Notes under the pieces: generated by a model | What the model was told of the DNA's origin: nothing | The model's database searches: none | What the model saw: only the letters and a program-made list of their open reading frames with translations | Program-made: the position numbers and the translations under genes | Shown: piece by piece, positions 25,007 through 33,305 of the stretch | Layout: every line of letters begins with the position of its first letter | Position numbering within the stretch: the first letter of the stretch is position 1 | Source: Anaeromassilibacillus sp001305115 | GTDB lineage: Bacteria > Bacillota > Clostridia > Oscillospirales > Acutalibacteraceae | Assembly (NCBI GenBank): GCA_042854365.1 | Contig: AP031437.1 | Location: 1,674,001 to 1,738,000, forward strand | Reading direction: 5' to 3' | Length of the DNA: 64,000 bases

Positions 25007-26113
25007 TCCGTGTAGGGTTTTGGGAGCGAAGTGAAGTGTTCGGTGATGGAGGCGGAGACCGGTTCAAAAACCTGCCCATCCGTCAAGGCCGGGAGGACAC
25101 TCTCGGTATCTTCATCCTCCGGTTTCTCCTTCAGGGAGGAACGGAATATCTCCGGGATGGCCAGCCCTGGGAAAGCACCTGCTTTCCCTTTGCTGTGAAG
25201 GTATGTCCGCCGCAGTCAAAGGCGGCCGTGACCGTCTCGTACACAAAGGGTTCCGCCGCACACAGCAGCTTACAGCAGACCAACAGAAGGATATTACGCT
25301 CGCCCACAGGCAGCCCCGGCACATCCGCTTTCTCCAGTTCCAGCGTCGGCAAGATCGCATGGTGGTCGGATACCTCCTTATCGTTCACCCGCGCCGCAAC
25401 ATCGGGGAAAAACTCCGAGCAGGCGTCCCGGATGGCCTGGGCGTTCTCCGGGGAAACAATGCGGTCGCTGACCGCCTCAGCCCCCTCCAGCGCCAAGCGC
25501 ACATGATGGTATTTCTCCTTGCGGACCAGGACGATCTTACTGTCCTGGTCGGCCAGCATCGCCAGGGTGCGGTGGTAGAGGACGGAAAACAAGCGGCTCG
25601 CATTGATGCCGATGAGCCAGTCTGCCTTTTGGCGGCAGAGCGCCGACTGATACAGCGGGTCATAGTCCCCGCCGGGGCGCAGGTCGGCAAAGCCCTCCCG
25701 GATCGCCGCATCCTCCATCGAAGAAATCCAGAGGCGGGAGAAAGACTTGGAACATCCGGCGGCTTCATAGACGAGCCGGAAGATCAGCTCGCCCTAGCGC
25801 CCCGCGTCGCAGGCGTTGACCAGCTCCGTCACATCGGGGCGTTCCATCGGGGATCGGAAAATGTGGAATTGGGTGGCCTTTTCCTCGGACACCACATAGC
25901 GGAAGGGGTTGGGCAGAATGGGAAGGTCCTCATACCACCACTTTTATATCGGTCATCGTAGGCGGCCGCGTCTGCCAGCCCCACCAAATGCCCGATGCAC
26001 CAGGAAATGAGATACCCATTTCCTTCAAAATAGCCGTCGGCCCTGGATGTGACATCCAGGGCCGACGCGATACTCTTTGCTACATTCAGTTTTTCGCAGA
26101 TTATAAGCAACAT
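25007..26113 (-). pseudogene. topB: DNA topoisomerase III (TopB), N-terminal part
   Basis: Starts MLLIICEKLNVAKSIASALD (TOPRIM start) with AGGAGG before the ATG. At about 25946 one base is missing (TATAAAAGTGG where YKKWWYEDL needs another A), shifting the frame. The correct frame then runs YEDLPILPNPFRYVVSEEKA to NACDAGR, where TAG (25796-25798) replaces the conserved Glu of DAGREGELIFR. It continues through the catalytic-core segment (DPLYQSALCRQKADWLIGIN) and stops at the element border after SLPKPYT. With the C-terminal piece at 12657-13316 this gene has a shift, two amber codons and an 11.7-kb insertion. Confidence 0.9.
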
Positions 26114-26186
26114 AGTTTCTCCTCCTCTGTGTTGTTTTACAGAGAATTTTTTGGTATAATATAAATTATAGAAAGGGGGGCTTGTT

Positions 26187-26969
26187 TTGGAAGTTCTCAA
26201 ACAGTGCAAAACATGTGAATTTAATTTTTCTGGAATATGTGCAGGACACGGTAATACATACAAATATGGAGAAGCCATCTCAGATGATACCCTCTCTTGT
26301 GATGATTGGAGCGTAGGGTTTGACTATTTTGCAGAGATAACAAAAAATGCTCCCTGGTATATTAGAGAGCCATATCGAGATTCTAGAATAGACTACTCAA
26401 CATTTGAAAAACTATTTGAAGCTGATGCAGCTGGAGAGGCTATCGAAGTCAATATATTTGATGCAATACGGAAAATATATGGCTTGAGTCTTGTTGATTT
26501 AGCTGTTTTGCTCAATGTCACTTTTGGTGTAATGTATCGTGCACGGAGTGTTGGTACTCCGGCCAAACGGATAAAGACTTTTTCGCAAGTATTGTGCATC
26601 CCTGTGGAATTTTTCAAAAAGATGACAACTCATGACTTTGAACAACTTCGAAAATGCAAAGCAAAATTCGAAGAGAGCATCAATGTTGAAACTGTTTTGA
26701 AAAACACACCAGAATGGAAACAAAAACTTATAAACCAAGTCGTCAACACCCTACATTGTCCTATACATTTTGCAAAGGTAATTGCGCGTATAGATAAATT
26801 GAACTGGGAAAAAGATGACAGCGATGCTCTTAATAACAGCGAAAAGTTGCTAGTCGATTATATTTCAAAAGCGGCATCCAAAAATCGACAAACACTGATT
26901 TCTCTGGAATACTCATTGGATATAGCTGCCTTGTCACACATTCGCACCACATACCTCAATAACGAGTAG
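26187..26969 (+). CDS. Cys-rich protein with helix-turn-helix-like core, cargo
   Basis: A 260-residue protein starting at TTG 26187 (GGGGGG 6 bases upstream). The N-terminus has a cysteine cluster CKTCEFNFSGICAGHG ... LSCDDW, a likely metal site. The middle (FDAIRKIYGLSLVDLAVLLN, YRARSVGTPAKRIKTFSQVL) looks like an XRE-type helix-turn-helix; the C-terminus is helical. It is AT-rich and points against the scaffold genes around it, between topB and the DUF4366 remnant, so it is cargo. I do not know its function; a regulator or a stand-alone defence/toxin-linked gene are both possible. Confidence 0.65.
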   Translation: MEVLKQCKTCEFNFSGICAGHGNTYKYGEAISDDTLSCDDWSVGFDYFAEITKNAPWYIREPYRDSRIDYSTFEKLFEADAAGEAIEVNIFDAIRKIYGLSLVDLAVLLNVTFGVMYRARSVGTPAKRIKTFSQVLCIPVEFFKKMTTHDFEQLRKCKAKFEESINVETVLKNTPEWKQKLINQVVNTLHCPIHFAKVIARIDKLNWEKDDSDALNNSEKLLVDYISKAASKNRQTLISLEYSLDIAALSHIRTTYLNNE

Positions 26970-27262
26970 ACAGACCTAACCCGCCGTCCGAAACGGACGG
27001 CGGGTTTCATGCTCTCGCTGTTATTCTTGTCCCCCTCTCTGCTAATTTCAGAAACATTTTCGTTTTCGTATTCCTCGTCCTCAAACTCATAATCGTCCGG
27101 GTTGGCGCTGACCTTTGCGCCCTGTTTGGGCTTGATGAACTTGATGTAGGCGAAAGCTCCGCCGCCGCCCAGGGCCGCCAGCAGCAGGATCAGCACCAGG
27201 GCGCCGCCGCTGCCGGAAAAGAGGCTGACGTGGGTCAATGTGGTATTGATTTTGTATCTCAC
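26858..27262 (-). pseudogene. DUF4366 (CD1107-type) protein, C-terminal remnant
   Basis: The membrane span ALVLILLLAALGGGGAFAYI followed by KFIKPKQGAKVSANPDDYEF and an acidic tail EDEEYENEN is the C-terminal end of CD1107-type mobile-element proteins. The signal peptide and the large extracellular domain are missing. Downstream, the natural stop has also gone: the frame runs on through the terminator at 26979-27005 and antisense into the HTH gene, so both edges were cut by cargo insertion. Not likely to be functional. Confidence 0.7.
26979..27005. terminator. Hairpin after the Cys-rich HTH gene
   Basis: ACCCGCCGTCCG aaa CGGACGGCGGGT, a perfect 12-bp stem 10 bases after the gene stop, followed by only a short T run on plus. 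Confidence 0.7.
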
Positions 27263-27282
27263 CTCCTGATTTTGAGCATAAG

Positions 27283-27311
27283 AAAACCCGCTTCATTTTG
27301 AAGCGGGTTTT
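27283..27311 (-). terminator. Terminator of the nuclease-like cargo gene
   Basis: AAAACCCGCTTC / GAAGCGGGTTTT, a 12-bp stem one base past the stop codon of the nuclease-like gene, ending in T-rich sequence on the minus strand. Confidence 0.85.
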
Positions 27312-27312
27312 C

Positions 27313-28235
27313 TTATATGCCTTCGGGTAGCATAGACAGTTGCCTTACTCTTTCTAATTCCTCCTCAGATTGATGTCTAAATACATACTGAGATATTGCA
27401 ATCAAGATTTGTTTGTATTCCTCAAGTCCTTGATCGTCAAACTCGAGATTATTGCTATGTAGCTGGTTAATTATTGCCATATTTTTCTGCAAATAGATCG
27501 TTGGTATCATCAAATCATTTACATCATTCCATCCTGTATAAGTACCACGCGAAGCGTAAAAGGCCTCCATTTTGTAGTCACAATTTCCGCGACACGCAGC
27601 ATAACAGTGAACGCACTTATGCGCATGGGGATCCATCACAAAACCGATGATACCATGATCTGAGTGCTTGGAATCCAGTATATCTTGTCCACATACAGCA
27701 CAATTAAGAGGTTGATATATTGCCAGTATTTTTGAGGGCGTATTTCGGTTTCAAGCCAAGCCTTATACGAAACCGGGAAATATCGTCTAAATAGTTCATA
27801 GCGTTTATGATTTAGTATAAACGCCTCTATTTTTTCCTTATCAAAGATTTGAATTTTATATCGATCATTGTAAGAATCAAGGCGAGCATTTAATCCACTA
27901 CTTGCTAGTGTGGAATAAAACCCGATAAAACCATTAGCTTTAAACTGTCCTAACCGATCCGATATATTAGTTTCATCATCAGGCGTAACAGATTTCCCTG
28001 AATGAGCCTTATGCTTGCAACTGACCAGCCATATTGTACGATTTTCGCTGAGAGTACCAAGCTGTCGTTCCTCAGCAAGAATATCTTTGCCACCGTCTGC
28101 TCCACGGCTTGGTTCAGATAAAATTTCAAAACTCAAGATTTCAGTAAGGAAATCCCTAGCAAATAGTTCAAATGAGTCTTGATTACCCGATGCAATATGA
28201 GCTTCGGGTATTTCGCAAAAGTTAATGCATGGCAT
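27313..28235 (-). pseudogene. Mrr-like PD-(D/E)XK nuclease with C-terminal zinc finger, frameshifted
   Basis: The N-terminal frame (start MPCINFCEIPEAHIASGNQD at 28235) has a restriction-endonuclease-like core, SRGADGGKDILAEE then TIWLVSCKHKAHSGKSVTPD, the D...CxK variant of PD-(D/E)XK. Near RPQKYWQY the frame shifts in ATATAT (27714-27720). Removing two bases gives YQPLNCAVCGQDILDSKHSD then HKCVHCYAACRGNCDYKMEA, a Cys-rich finger, and the C-terminus to 27313. Rejoined it is about 306 residues. Likely a stand-alone restriction or defence nuclease brought in as cargo. The short TA run could allow slippage back to the open frame, but three TA units are few for phase variation. Confidence 0.75.
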
Positions 28236-28321
28236 AATATCCCACCGTTCATACAAACATTATTGTTTATAATATCATCTCCTCGTACTTAATAAAAGGG
28301 CATAAGCAGAAATATTATTAT

Positions 28322-28626
28322 CTACTCGTCCTCATGTTCCACATAGAAGGCGTCCAGCTCGCACAGCTCCAGGGCCTTCAGCCGGGCAAGGTCGGCCTTG
28401 TCTCCGAACACCAGGTAGTGGTCGGGGATGCTCCAGCGGTCAAACATCTGGTCGGTAATTTCGCCGTACCGCCGGGCGGTATCGATCAGGTTCTCCATGT
28501 CCCGGCGGTCCTTGATCTTCCCGGCAAGGAAGGCCAGCTGGTGGAGTAGCCCGTAGAGATACACTTCCTCGTCAATGTGCGCCTCGTAGGTTTTTCCTCG
28601 ATGACATACAGCTTTTCCTGTTCCAT
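28322..28626 (-). pseudogene. Conserved conjugative-element protein, frameshifted
   Basis: Starts MEQEKLYVIEEK (ATG 28626, AAGGAG upstream) and then loses one base in an A run near 28595. The correct frame is YEAHIDEEVYLYGLLHQLAF and NLIDTARRYGEITDQMFDRW to 28322, about 101 residues in all. It is a small helical protein located after virB4 in this type of element; function unknown to me. The lesion is one base, so a sequencing error is possible, but its neighbours are broken too. Confidence 0.7.
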
Positions 28627-28658
28627 TTCATGCTCCTTCTTGAATTTTGGGCATAAGA

Positions 28659-28682
28659 AAACCCGCCCCAATTGGCGGGTTT
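28659..28682 (-). terminator. Terminator of the membrane-protein cargo gene
   Basis: AAACCCGCC / GGCGGGTTT stem, with TTTTCTT following on the minus strand. It is preceded by the motif shared with the cassette at 27270. Confidence 0.75.
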
Positions 28683-28686
28683 GTCA

Positions 28687-29358
28687 TTATTTTAATTTCG
28701 CCTCAAGTTCGCGTACCCTTACCTTAATACTACCGTTGATCGTTAAACATACACCAAAGAGCTTTGTAGCAAAAAGTGCCTCATCAGTCAGTTTAATCTG
28801 AGAATATTCTTTCTTTTCTATATGATTCCGTATAGTAATAAGGTGAAACCGAGCTTCTTCCATAAGTTTAATTTGCTCTTGGGATAATATGGATTCATCT
28901 GGATGCATGGCATCTGGTAAATACCATAAAGACTTACACACATCGTAGTATCCATCAGCCCGTTCGCCATCTGTTAAATTAGGGTTTGAACATATAAAAG
29001 CATTGAGACTTGCTATAACATCTTCATACATTGATACAAAGGCAGTTAATGAGTCGACTTGTTCTAAATAGGCACTTTTTTTAGCAAGCAGTTGCTCGTT
29101 GTTTGCCTGAATAGTTTTATCTTTCACCCTATAGTATTGGGTTATAGAAATATTACAAAATATTCCAACTATTGTGCCACTCAAAAAAGAGATCCCTAAA
29201 TTTAAGCAATTATCATTATCATACTGTAAACCCAAACGAAGCAATACTACACCAATTGCAAATGAAATGCCAAGGCATACAAATATCGGCCATCTTGCAC
29301 TTATTTTTCTTCTTATTATTGATAATTTGGAGTTCTGGCACTTATCCTTTTTACCCAC
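28687..29358 (-). CDS. Two-span membrane protein, cargo, unknown function
   Basis: A 223-residue protein with two spans (about residues 24-44 and 52-76: PIFVCLGISFAIGVVLLRLG and LGISFLSGTIVGIFCNISIT) and a long cytoplasmic helical part (NNEQLLAKKSAYLEQVDSLT ... RVRELEAKLK). GTG at 29358 is chosen as start (AGAGGTG upstream); a longer frame upstream reads through virB4's end and is not credible. It is AT-rich and lies between virB4 and the frameshifted gene with its own terminator, the mark of inserted cargo. The layout (two spans plus coiled-coil-like region) recalls effectors of some defence systems, but I see no diagnostic motif. Confidence 0.65.
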   Translation of the reverse strand: MGKKDKCQNSKLSIIRRKISARWPIFVCLGISFAIGVVLLRLGLQYDNDNCLNLGISFLSGTIVGIFCNISITQYYRVKDKTIQANNEQLLAKKSAYLEQVDSLTAFVSMYEDVIASLNAFICSNPNLTDGERADGYYDVCKSLWYLPDAMHPDESILSQEQIKLMEEARFHLITIRNHIEKKEYSQIKLTDEALFATKLFGVCLTINGSIKVRVRELEAKLK

Positions 29359-29383
29359 TACATTCACCTCTAGTTTAAGTATA

Positions 29384-31789
29384 TCATCTCCCTTCCGATT
29401 TGTCATGTTCCACCTTGCTGGGCTTGGTGGTGAGCAGTTTGTAGAGTTCGGTATCCTTCGGGAAGTCATCCGCAAAGGGCAGAATGACGTTATTGAAGAA
29501 CAGCAGTCCGTGGCCCGGCTCGGAGTTGGTCACATAGGCAAGCTGTTCCGACGAAATGTTTAGCCGCTCCGCCAGTATCTTCCGGTCGCCTGCCGCCTGG
29601 TTGAGCATATAGATGAAATCGCTGTTCTCCAGGATATTTTCAATCTCCGGGGAGGAAAGCAGGTCTTTGGGGTTCTGGATCGCCCCGGTAGGGATACCGC
29701 CCCACTTGCGGAAGCGTTTCCAAATCTCGGCGCTGTACGCCGCGGTCTGTTCCTCCTTCAGCAGAAGGTGGAACTCGTCCACGAAATACCAAGTAGATCT
29801 GCCAATGGCCCGGTTGATGGTGACGGTGTTCCACACCGCGTCCTGGACAATGAGCATACCAGGCTTTTTCAGGTTCTTGCCCAGGCCCTTGATGTCAAAG
29901 CAGACAAGGCGGTTAGAGATGTCCGCGGTGGTACGGTGGTTGAAGAAGTTCAGCGAACCGTTCACATAGAGGTCCAATGCCTGGGCCACCCGGTCAGCCT
30001 CCGGGATGTGCTGGGACAGCAGGGCGTTCATCAGGTCGCCCAAAATCGGCATATTCTCCGGCCGGGGGTTGGCAAAGTAGGGCTGATAGATCATCTGCAC
30101 CGCCCGGTCGATGACCGTTTTCTCGATGGCCTCCAGCCCCGTCTTGCTGCCCATGATGAGCTCGCAAAAGGACAGCACGAAGTCGCTTTTCAGCGCCAGC
30201 GGGTTTTCTTCCTCGGAGTAGTTGAGGTTGATGTCCAGGGGGTTCACATAGTCGGTGCTGGACGGGGACAGCCGAATCACCTGACCGCCCAGCCGCTTCA
30301 CCAGGGGCGAATACTCGTCCTCTGGGTCGCAGATGATGACATTGTCCTGGGTCATCAGCATGATAAAAGTGATCTCCCGCTTGCAGCTCATGGATTTGCC
30401 GCTGCCGGGGGTGCCGAACACAAGGCCGTTGGGACAACGGGATTGCTTGCGATCCAGCAGGATCATGTTGTTGGAGAGGGCGTTGAGGCCGTAGTACATG
30501 GCGTCGCTGCCCATGAATACCTCCTGGGTGACAAAGGGGACGAACACCGCCAGGGCCGAAGTGGTCAGGCTCCGTTCGATCTTGATACGGTTGAGCCCCA
30601 GGGGAAGGCTGCTCATAAGCCCGTCCTCCTGCTGGAAATCCAACCGGGTCAGAAGGCAGTTGTAGGTCTGGGCGACGCTGGCCGCCTGGGACACGGCAAT
30701 CTCCAGCTTTTGCCGGGTCTCCGCCGTGTGCAGCACCAGGAAGGTCATGTTGAACATTCTCTCGTTGCGGGATTGCAGGTCGGTGAGAAGATCCTTCGCC
30801 GCGTCGCCGTAGGTGGAGAGGTCGGAGGGAAGAATATCCATATCGTAGCCGCTGCGCACCGCCCGTTTCTGCTCCTGTATCTTCATGGCGTCCAGGTCGG
30901 TGATCTTCCGCTTGACCATTTTGATGGCCTCGTTCTGGTTGATGCCCCGGATGTGCATGGTCACCATGATATTCCCATCCGCCTCCATGAAGTCGGTGAG
31001 GATGCGGTCGTGCATCTCCGGCGCCAGAATCTGCAGGAAGGACACCGCCCCGTACCGCCTGCCAATGCGGAAGGTGCGGGTCTCCCCGAAGTGGAAGGAG
31101 GTCGGAGAGATGAAGTCCTTCACTGAAAGGCCGCTGGCCGGGAGCCAGTCCCATTCAAAGGCGAACTGCCCGCCTTCCGGGTGGAGGATGTTGTAAAGCA
31201 GCTCCAGCCGTTCCTTTCCGTCCAGCACATGAGCCGCCGCCCCCATGACCTTGAAGCGGTTGAGGGTATCGGTCTCAATGCGGGCAAACCGGGCCCTCGC
31301 CGCGGGAAGGTTCTCCGCCTCGATGGTCAGGGTCACATACTTGGTTTTCACATAGCCGTTGTTGCCCCGCTTGTACTGCATCCGCAAGATGTCCACCGCC
31401 TCGTCCCGGATGGGGTCCAGGTCGTTGCCCTGCCGGGTGATACCGAACATTTCATCGGCGGCGCTGCCTCCGCTGCGGCTGTCCAAAGTGACCCGGACGC
31501 CGATGGAGGGGTCATAGCCGTTATAGAAATCGCAAAGGCTTTCAAAGATGCTCCGCTGATCCTCCGGCCCTGCCAGGCGGTAATTCACATCCTCGAAGGC
31601 AATGGTCTTGGAGAAGGTCCCGCCCTCCAGCCTGCACAGGCCGTCGGGAAACATATTCTGAAACGGGATGCTGTCCTGCACCGTATGGGCTTTTCCGTCG
31701 CCCTTTGCCTGCCGGATCACCGCCTCGATCTGCTTGCGCTCGGCACGGGTGAGCTTACGCTTTGCCGGTTTATCTGCCTTTTCTCGCAA
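29384..31789 (-). CDS. VirB4-type conjugation ATPase (TraE/TraC-like)
   Basis: An 801-residue ATPase that powers the type IV secretion channel from the cytoplasmic face. Walker A is FGTPGSGKSMSCKREI; Walker B-like VDEFHLLLKEE and the downstream RKWGGIPTGAIQNPKDLL are typical of VirB4 proteins of Gram-positive conjugative elements. Length and motifs look intact. It overlaps prgI by 20 bases. With VirB6 and PrgI it is the only transfer gene left whole; without a coupling protein it cannot support transfer alone. Confidence 0.92.
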   Translation of the reverse strand: MREKADKPAKRKLTRAERKQIEAVIRQAKGDGKAHTVQDSIPFQNMFPDGLCRLEGGTFSKTIAFEDVNYRLAGPEDQRSIFESLCDFYNGYDPSIGVRVTLDSRSGGSAADEMFGITRQGNDLDPIRDEAVDILRMQYKRGNNGYVKTKYVTLTIEAENLPAARARFARIETDTLNRFKVMGAAAHVLDGKERLELLYNILHPEGGQFAFEWDWLPASGLSVKDFISPTSFHFGETRTFRIGRRYGAVSFLQILAPEMHDRILTDFMEADGNIMVTMHIRGINQNEAIKMVKRKITDLDAMKIQEQKRAVRSGYDMDILPSDLSTYGDAAKDLLTDLQSRNERMFNMTFLVLHTAETRQKLEIAVSQAASVAQTYNCLLTRLDFQQEDGLMSSLPLGLNRIKIERSLTTSALAVFVPFVTQEVFMGSDAMYYGLNALSNNMILLDRKQSRCPNGLVFGTPGSGKSMSCKREITFIMLMTQDNVIICDPEDEYSPLVKRLGGQVIRLSPSSTDYVNPLDINLNYSEEENPLALKSDFVLSFCELIMGSKTGLEAIEKTVIDRAVQMIYQPYFANPRPENMPILGDLMNALLSQHIPEADRVAQALDLYVNGSLNFFNHRTTADISNRLVCFDIKGLGKNLKKPGMLIVQDAVWNTVTINRAIGRSTWYFVDEFHLLLKEEQTAAYSAEIWKRFRKWGGIPTGAIQNPKDLLSSPEIENILENSDFIYMLNQAAGDRKILAERLNISSEQLAYVTNSEPGHGLLFFNNVILPFADDFPKDTELYKLLTTKPSKVEHDKSEGR

Positions 31790-32081
31790 TCCGCTTCACC
31801 TCCTGTTCTAGCTCAGATTGTCGCACCAGGGCGGAATAGAGATTGTTGGTCTGGTAGATGCGTACCTTCGGCCGGATGAATTTGTTCTGGATCAGATGAC
31901 CCAGGAACACTTCCAGCGGTTGCCCGTTCTTCTCGTACATGGCGAACAGGAAAAAGGGCAGCATCACCAGGATCATGCACAGCGCCGCCGCTCCGAAACA
32001 AATCACTTGTCGTTTGGTCAGCCTGAACAGGACCTTGCTCTGTATCCGGCTCAGGTCCTTCGGGATCGTTACATAAGCCAA
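31770..32081 (-). CDS. PrgI-family conjugation membrane protein (VirB3-like)
   Basis: A 103-residue protein with two membrane spans (VICFGAAALCMILVMLPFFL and the residues just after) and a basic tail (RPKVRIYQTNNLYSALVRQS). TTG at 32081 is taken as start because GGAGG lies 7 bases before it and the family begins (M)AYVTIPKDLSRIQSKV. PrgI proteins occupy the VirB3 position beside VirB4. It overlaps virB4, as usual. Confidence 0.85.
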   Translation of the reverse strand: MAYVTIPKDLSRIQSKVLFRLTKRQVICFGAAALCMILVMLPFFLFAMYEKNGQPLEVFLGHLIQNKFIRPKVRIYQTNNLYSALVRQSELEQEVKRIARKGR

Positions 32082-32202
32082 TTTTGTGCCTCCAATCACA
32101 ATATATTGTGGTTTATCCTATTGACAATTTCAAAATTTGGTATTACACTGATTTAGCACTTAAACTTAGCAAGTGATATATTCGCAAGAAAGGAGAATGT
32201 CT

Positions 32203-32385
32203 ATGGGACTGAAACCCGGTCAAAAGGCGCCTGCTTCCGGTCAGTACGGCGTTGTGGGTCCCCGCGGCGGTAAGATCGACCATGAAGTTACCGTTGTGAA
32301 GGGTGAACCGATGCCTCCGACCAAGAAACCTGGTCAGACTTATGTGATGAATGACCCCACGAAAAACAAGTCTGGCCGTCCCTAA
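32203..32385 (+). CDS. YjzC-like small protein, cargo
   Basis: A 60-residue Gly/Pro/Lys-rich protein (MGLKPGQKAPASGQYGVVGP, GGKIDHEVTVVKGEPMPPTK, ending NKSGRP), matching the YjzC family of small Bacillota proteins, function unknown. AAAGGAG lies 7 bases before the ATG. It is on the strand opposite to the conjugation genes, in the gap between prgI and virB6, and has its own terminator, so I read it as another single-gene insertion. Confidence 0.8.
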   Translation: MGLKPGQKAPASGQYGVVGPRGGKIDHEVTVVKGEPMPPTKKPGQTYVMNDPTKNKSGRP

Positions 32386-32408
32386 AACTGAATACTTCTA
32401 ACCAGCTG

Positions 32409-32437
32409 AGCCATCTCGTAAGAGGTGGCTTTGCTCA
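32409..32437. terminator. Terminator after the YjzC-like gene
   Basis: AGCCATCTC gta AGAG-G-TGGCT stem (32409-32430) followed by TTGCTCATTT on plus. Confidence 0.65.
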
Positions 32438-32438
32438 T

Positions 32439-33305
32439 TTAATGGGCACCGAACAGGGATTTTGCAAGGCTGCCAGTCTTGAATAGGGTGTAGCACAGCA
32501 GGACCGTATAGCCCATGCAGCCCCAGATGGCCGCGGATATGTTGTCGCCGGATGTGGAGATGCCCTCCACCAGCACCGCGTAGATGCCCACACAGATCAT
32601 AATGAGGAAGGCTTGGAAGCCCAGGGCCAGCAAAGAGCGAAGATAGTTCTGCCCCGTGGAGCCCCATTCCCAGTTGACCATCGTGGCAAAGGGGATGGGT
32701 CCTATTGATATGACCAAATACACCTCAATCATTCTGCCGTAGATCACTAGGAAGATGCAGATGGAAAGAATCTGCGTACACAGCCCCACAAACACGCTCT
32801 GGAACCACAGCCCCAGCAGGGCGCCCACGCTCCAGTCGGCAAGCTGGATCTCCAGATCGCCAACCACGTCGGAAATGTCGATACCCGCGTCCGAGATGAT
32901 GCCTCCCGCTGACTGGCTGACCACATTCTGCGCCATATCGAACGCCGCCATGACGATGTTCCAGGTGTTCGTGACGATCAGCACGACGCAAAAGGTCTTG
33001 AAAATCCACTTGAAGAAAATCCAGGTGTCGAAGTCGTGGAGGTTGTTCTTCTCGATGATGAGCTGGATCAGCTCGTAGCACATGACGAAGGTGAGAATGA
33101 TGCCCGTAATGGGGACGATCACCGTCTCCGAGAGATTGCGGATCATGTTGAAGATGCTGCTGTTCCAGGCGGCGGGCGTCATGCTGACCTCCCCGGCGAT
33201 CTCGTCCACCTTTGTGTTCAGGGTATCAAACATCCCGGTCAGGTTTGAAATGATACCGTCAATGAGCAGTTCCTTGAACCACTCCTGGATCATATCCAAT
33301 ATCAA
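32439..33305 (-). CDS. VirB6/TrbL-like conjugation protein, CD1112 family
   Basis: A 288-residue polytopic protein with six or seven spans (for example IFNMIRNLSETVIVPITGII, TQILSICIFLVIYGRMIEVY, ALGFQAFLIMICVGIYAVLV) and the family start MILDMIQEWFKELLIDGIIS. VirB6-type proteins form the inner-membrane part of the DNA transfer channel. AGGAGGTGAT precedes the ATG. It is the first surviving gene of the transfer operon; the genes expected upstream (coupling protein and others) are gone, so the outer element ends a few bases beyond. Confidence 0.9.
   Translation of the reverse strand: MILDMIQEWFKELLIDGIISNLTGMFDTLNTKVDEIAGEVSMTPAAWNSSIFNMIRNLSETVIVPITGIILTFVMCYELIQLIIEKNNLHDFDTWIFFKWIFKTFCVVLIVTNTWNIVMAAFDMAQNVVSQSAGGIISDAGIDISDVVGDLEIQLADWSVGALLGLWFQSVFVGLCTQILSICIFLVIYGRMIEVYLVISIGPIPFATMVNWEWGSTGQNYLRSLLALGFQAFLIMICVGIYAVLVEGISTSGDNISAAIWGCMGYTVLLCYTLFKTGSLAKSLFGAH

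Noticed and set aside
26037..26067. A 31-base near-perfect palindrome (GTCGGCCCTGGATGT / ACATCCAGGGCCGAC)
   Set aside because: It lies within the topB coding frame (ALDVTSRAD), so it is probably a result of codon use; no mobile end or terminator fits.
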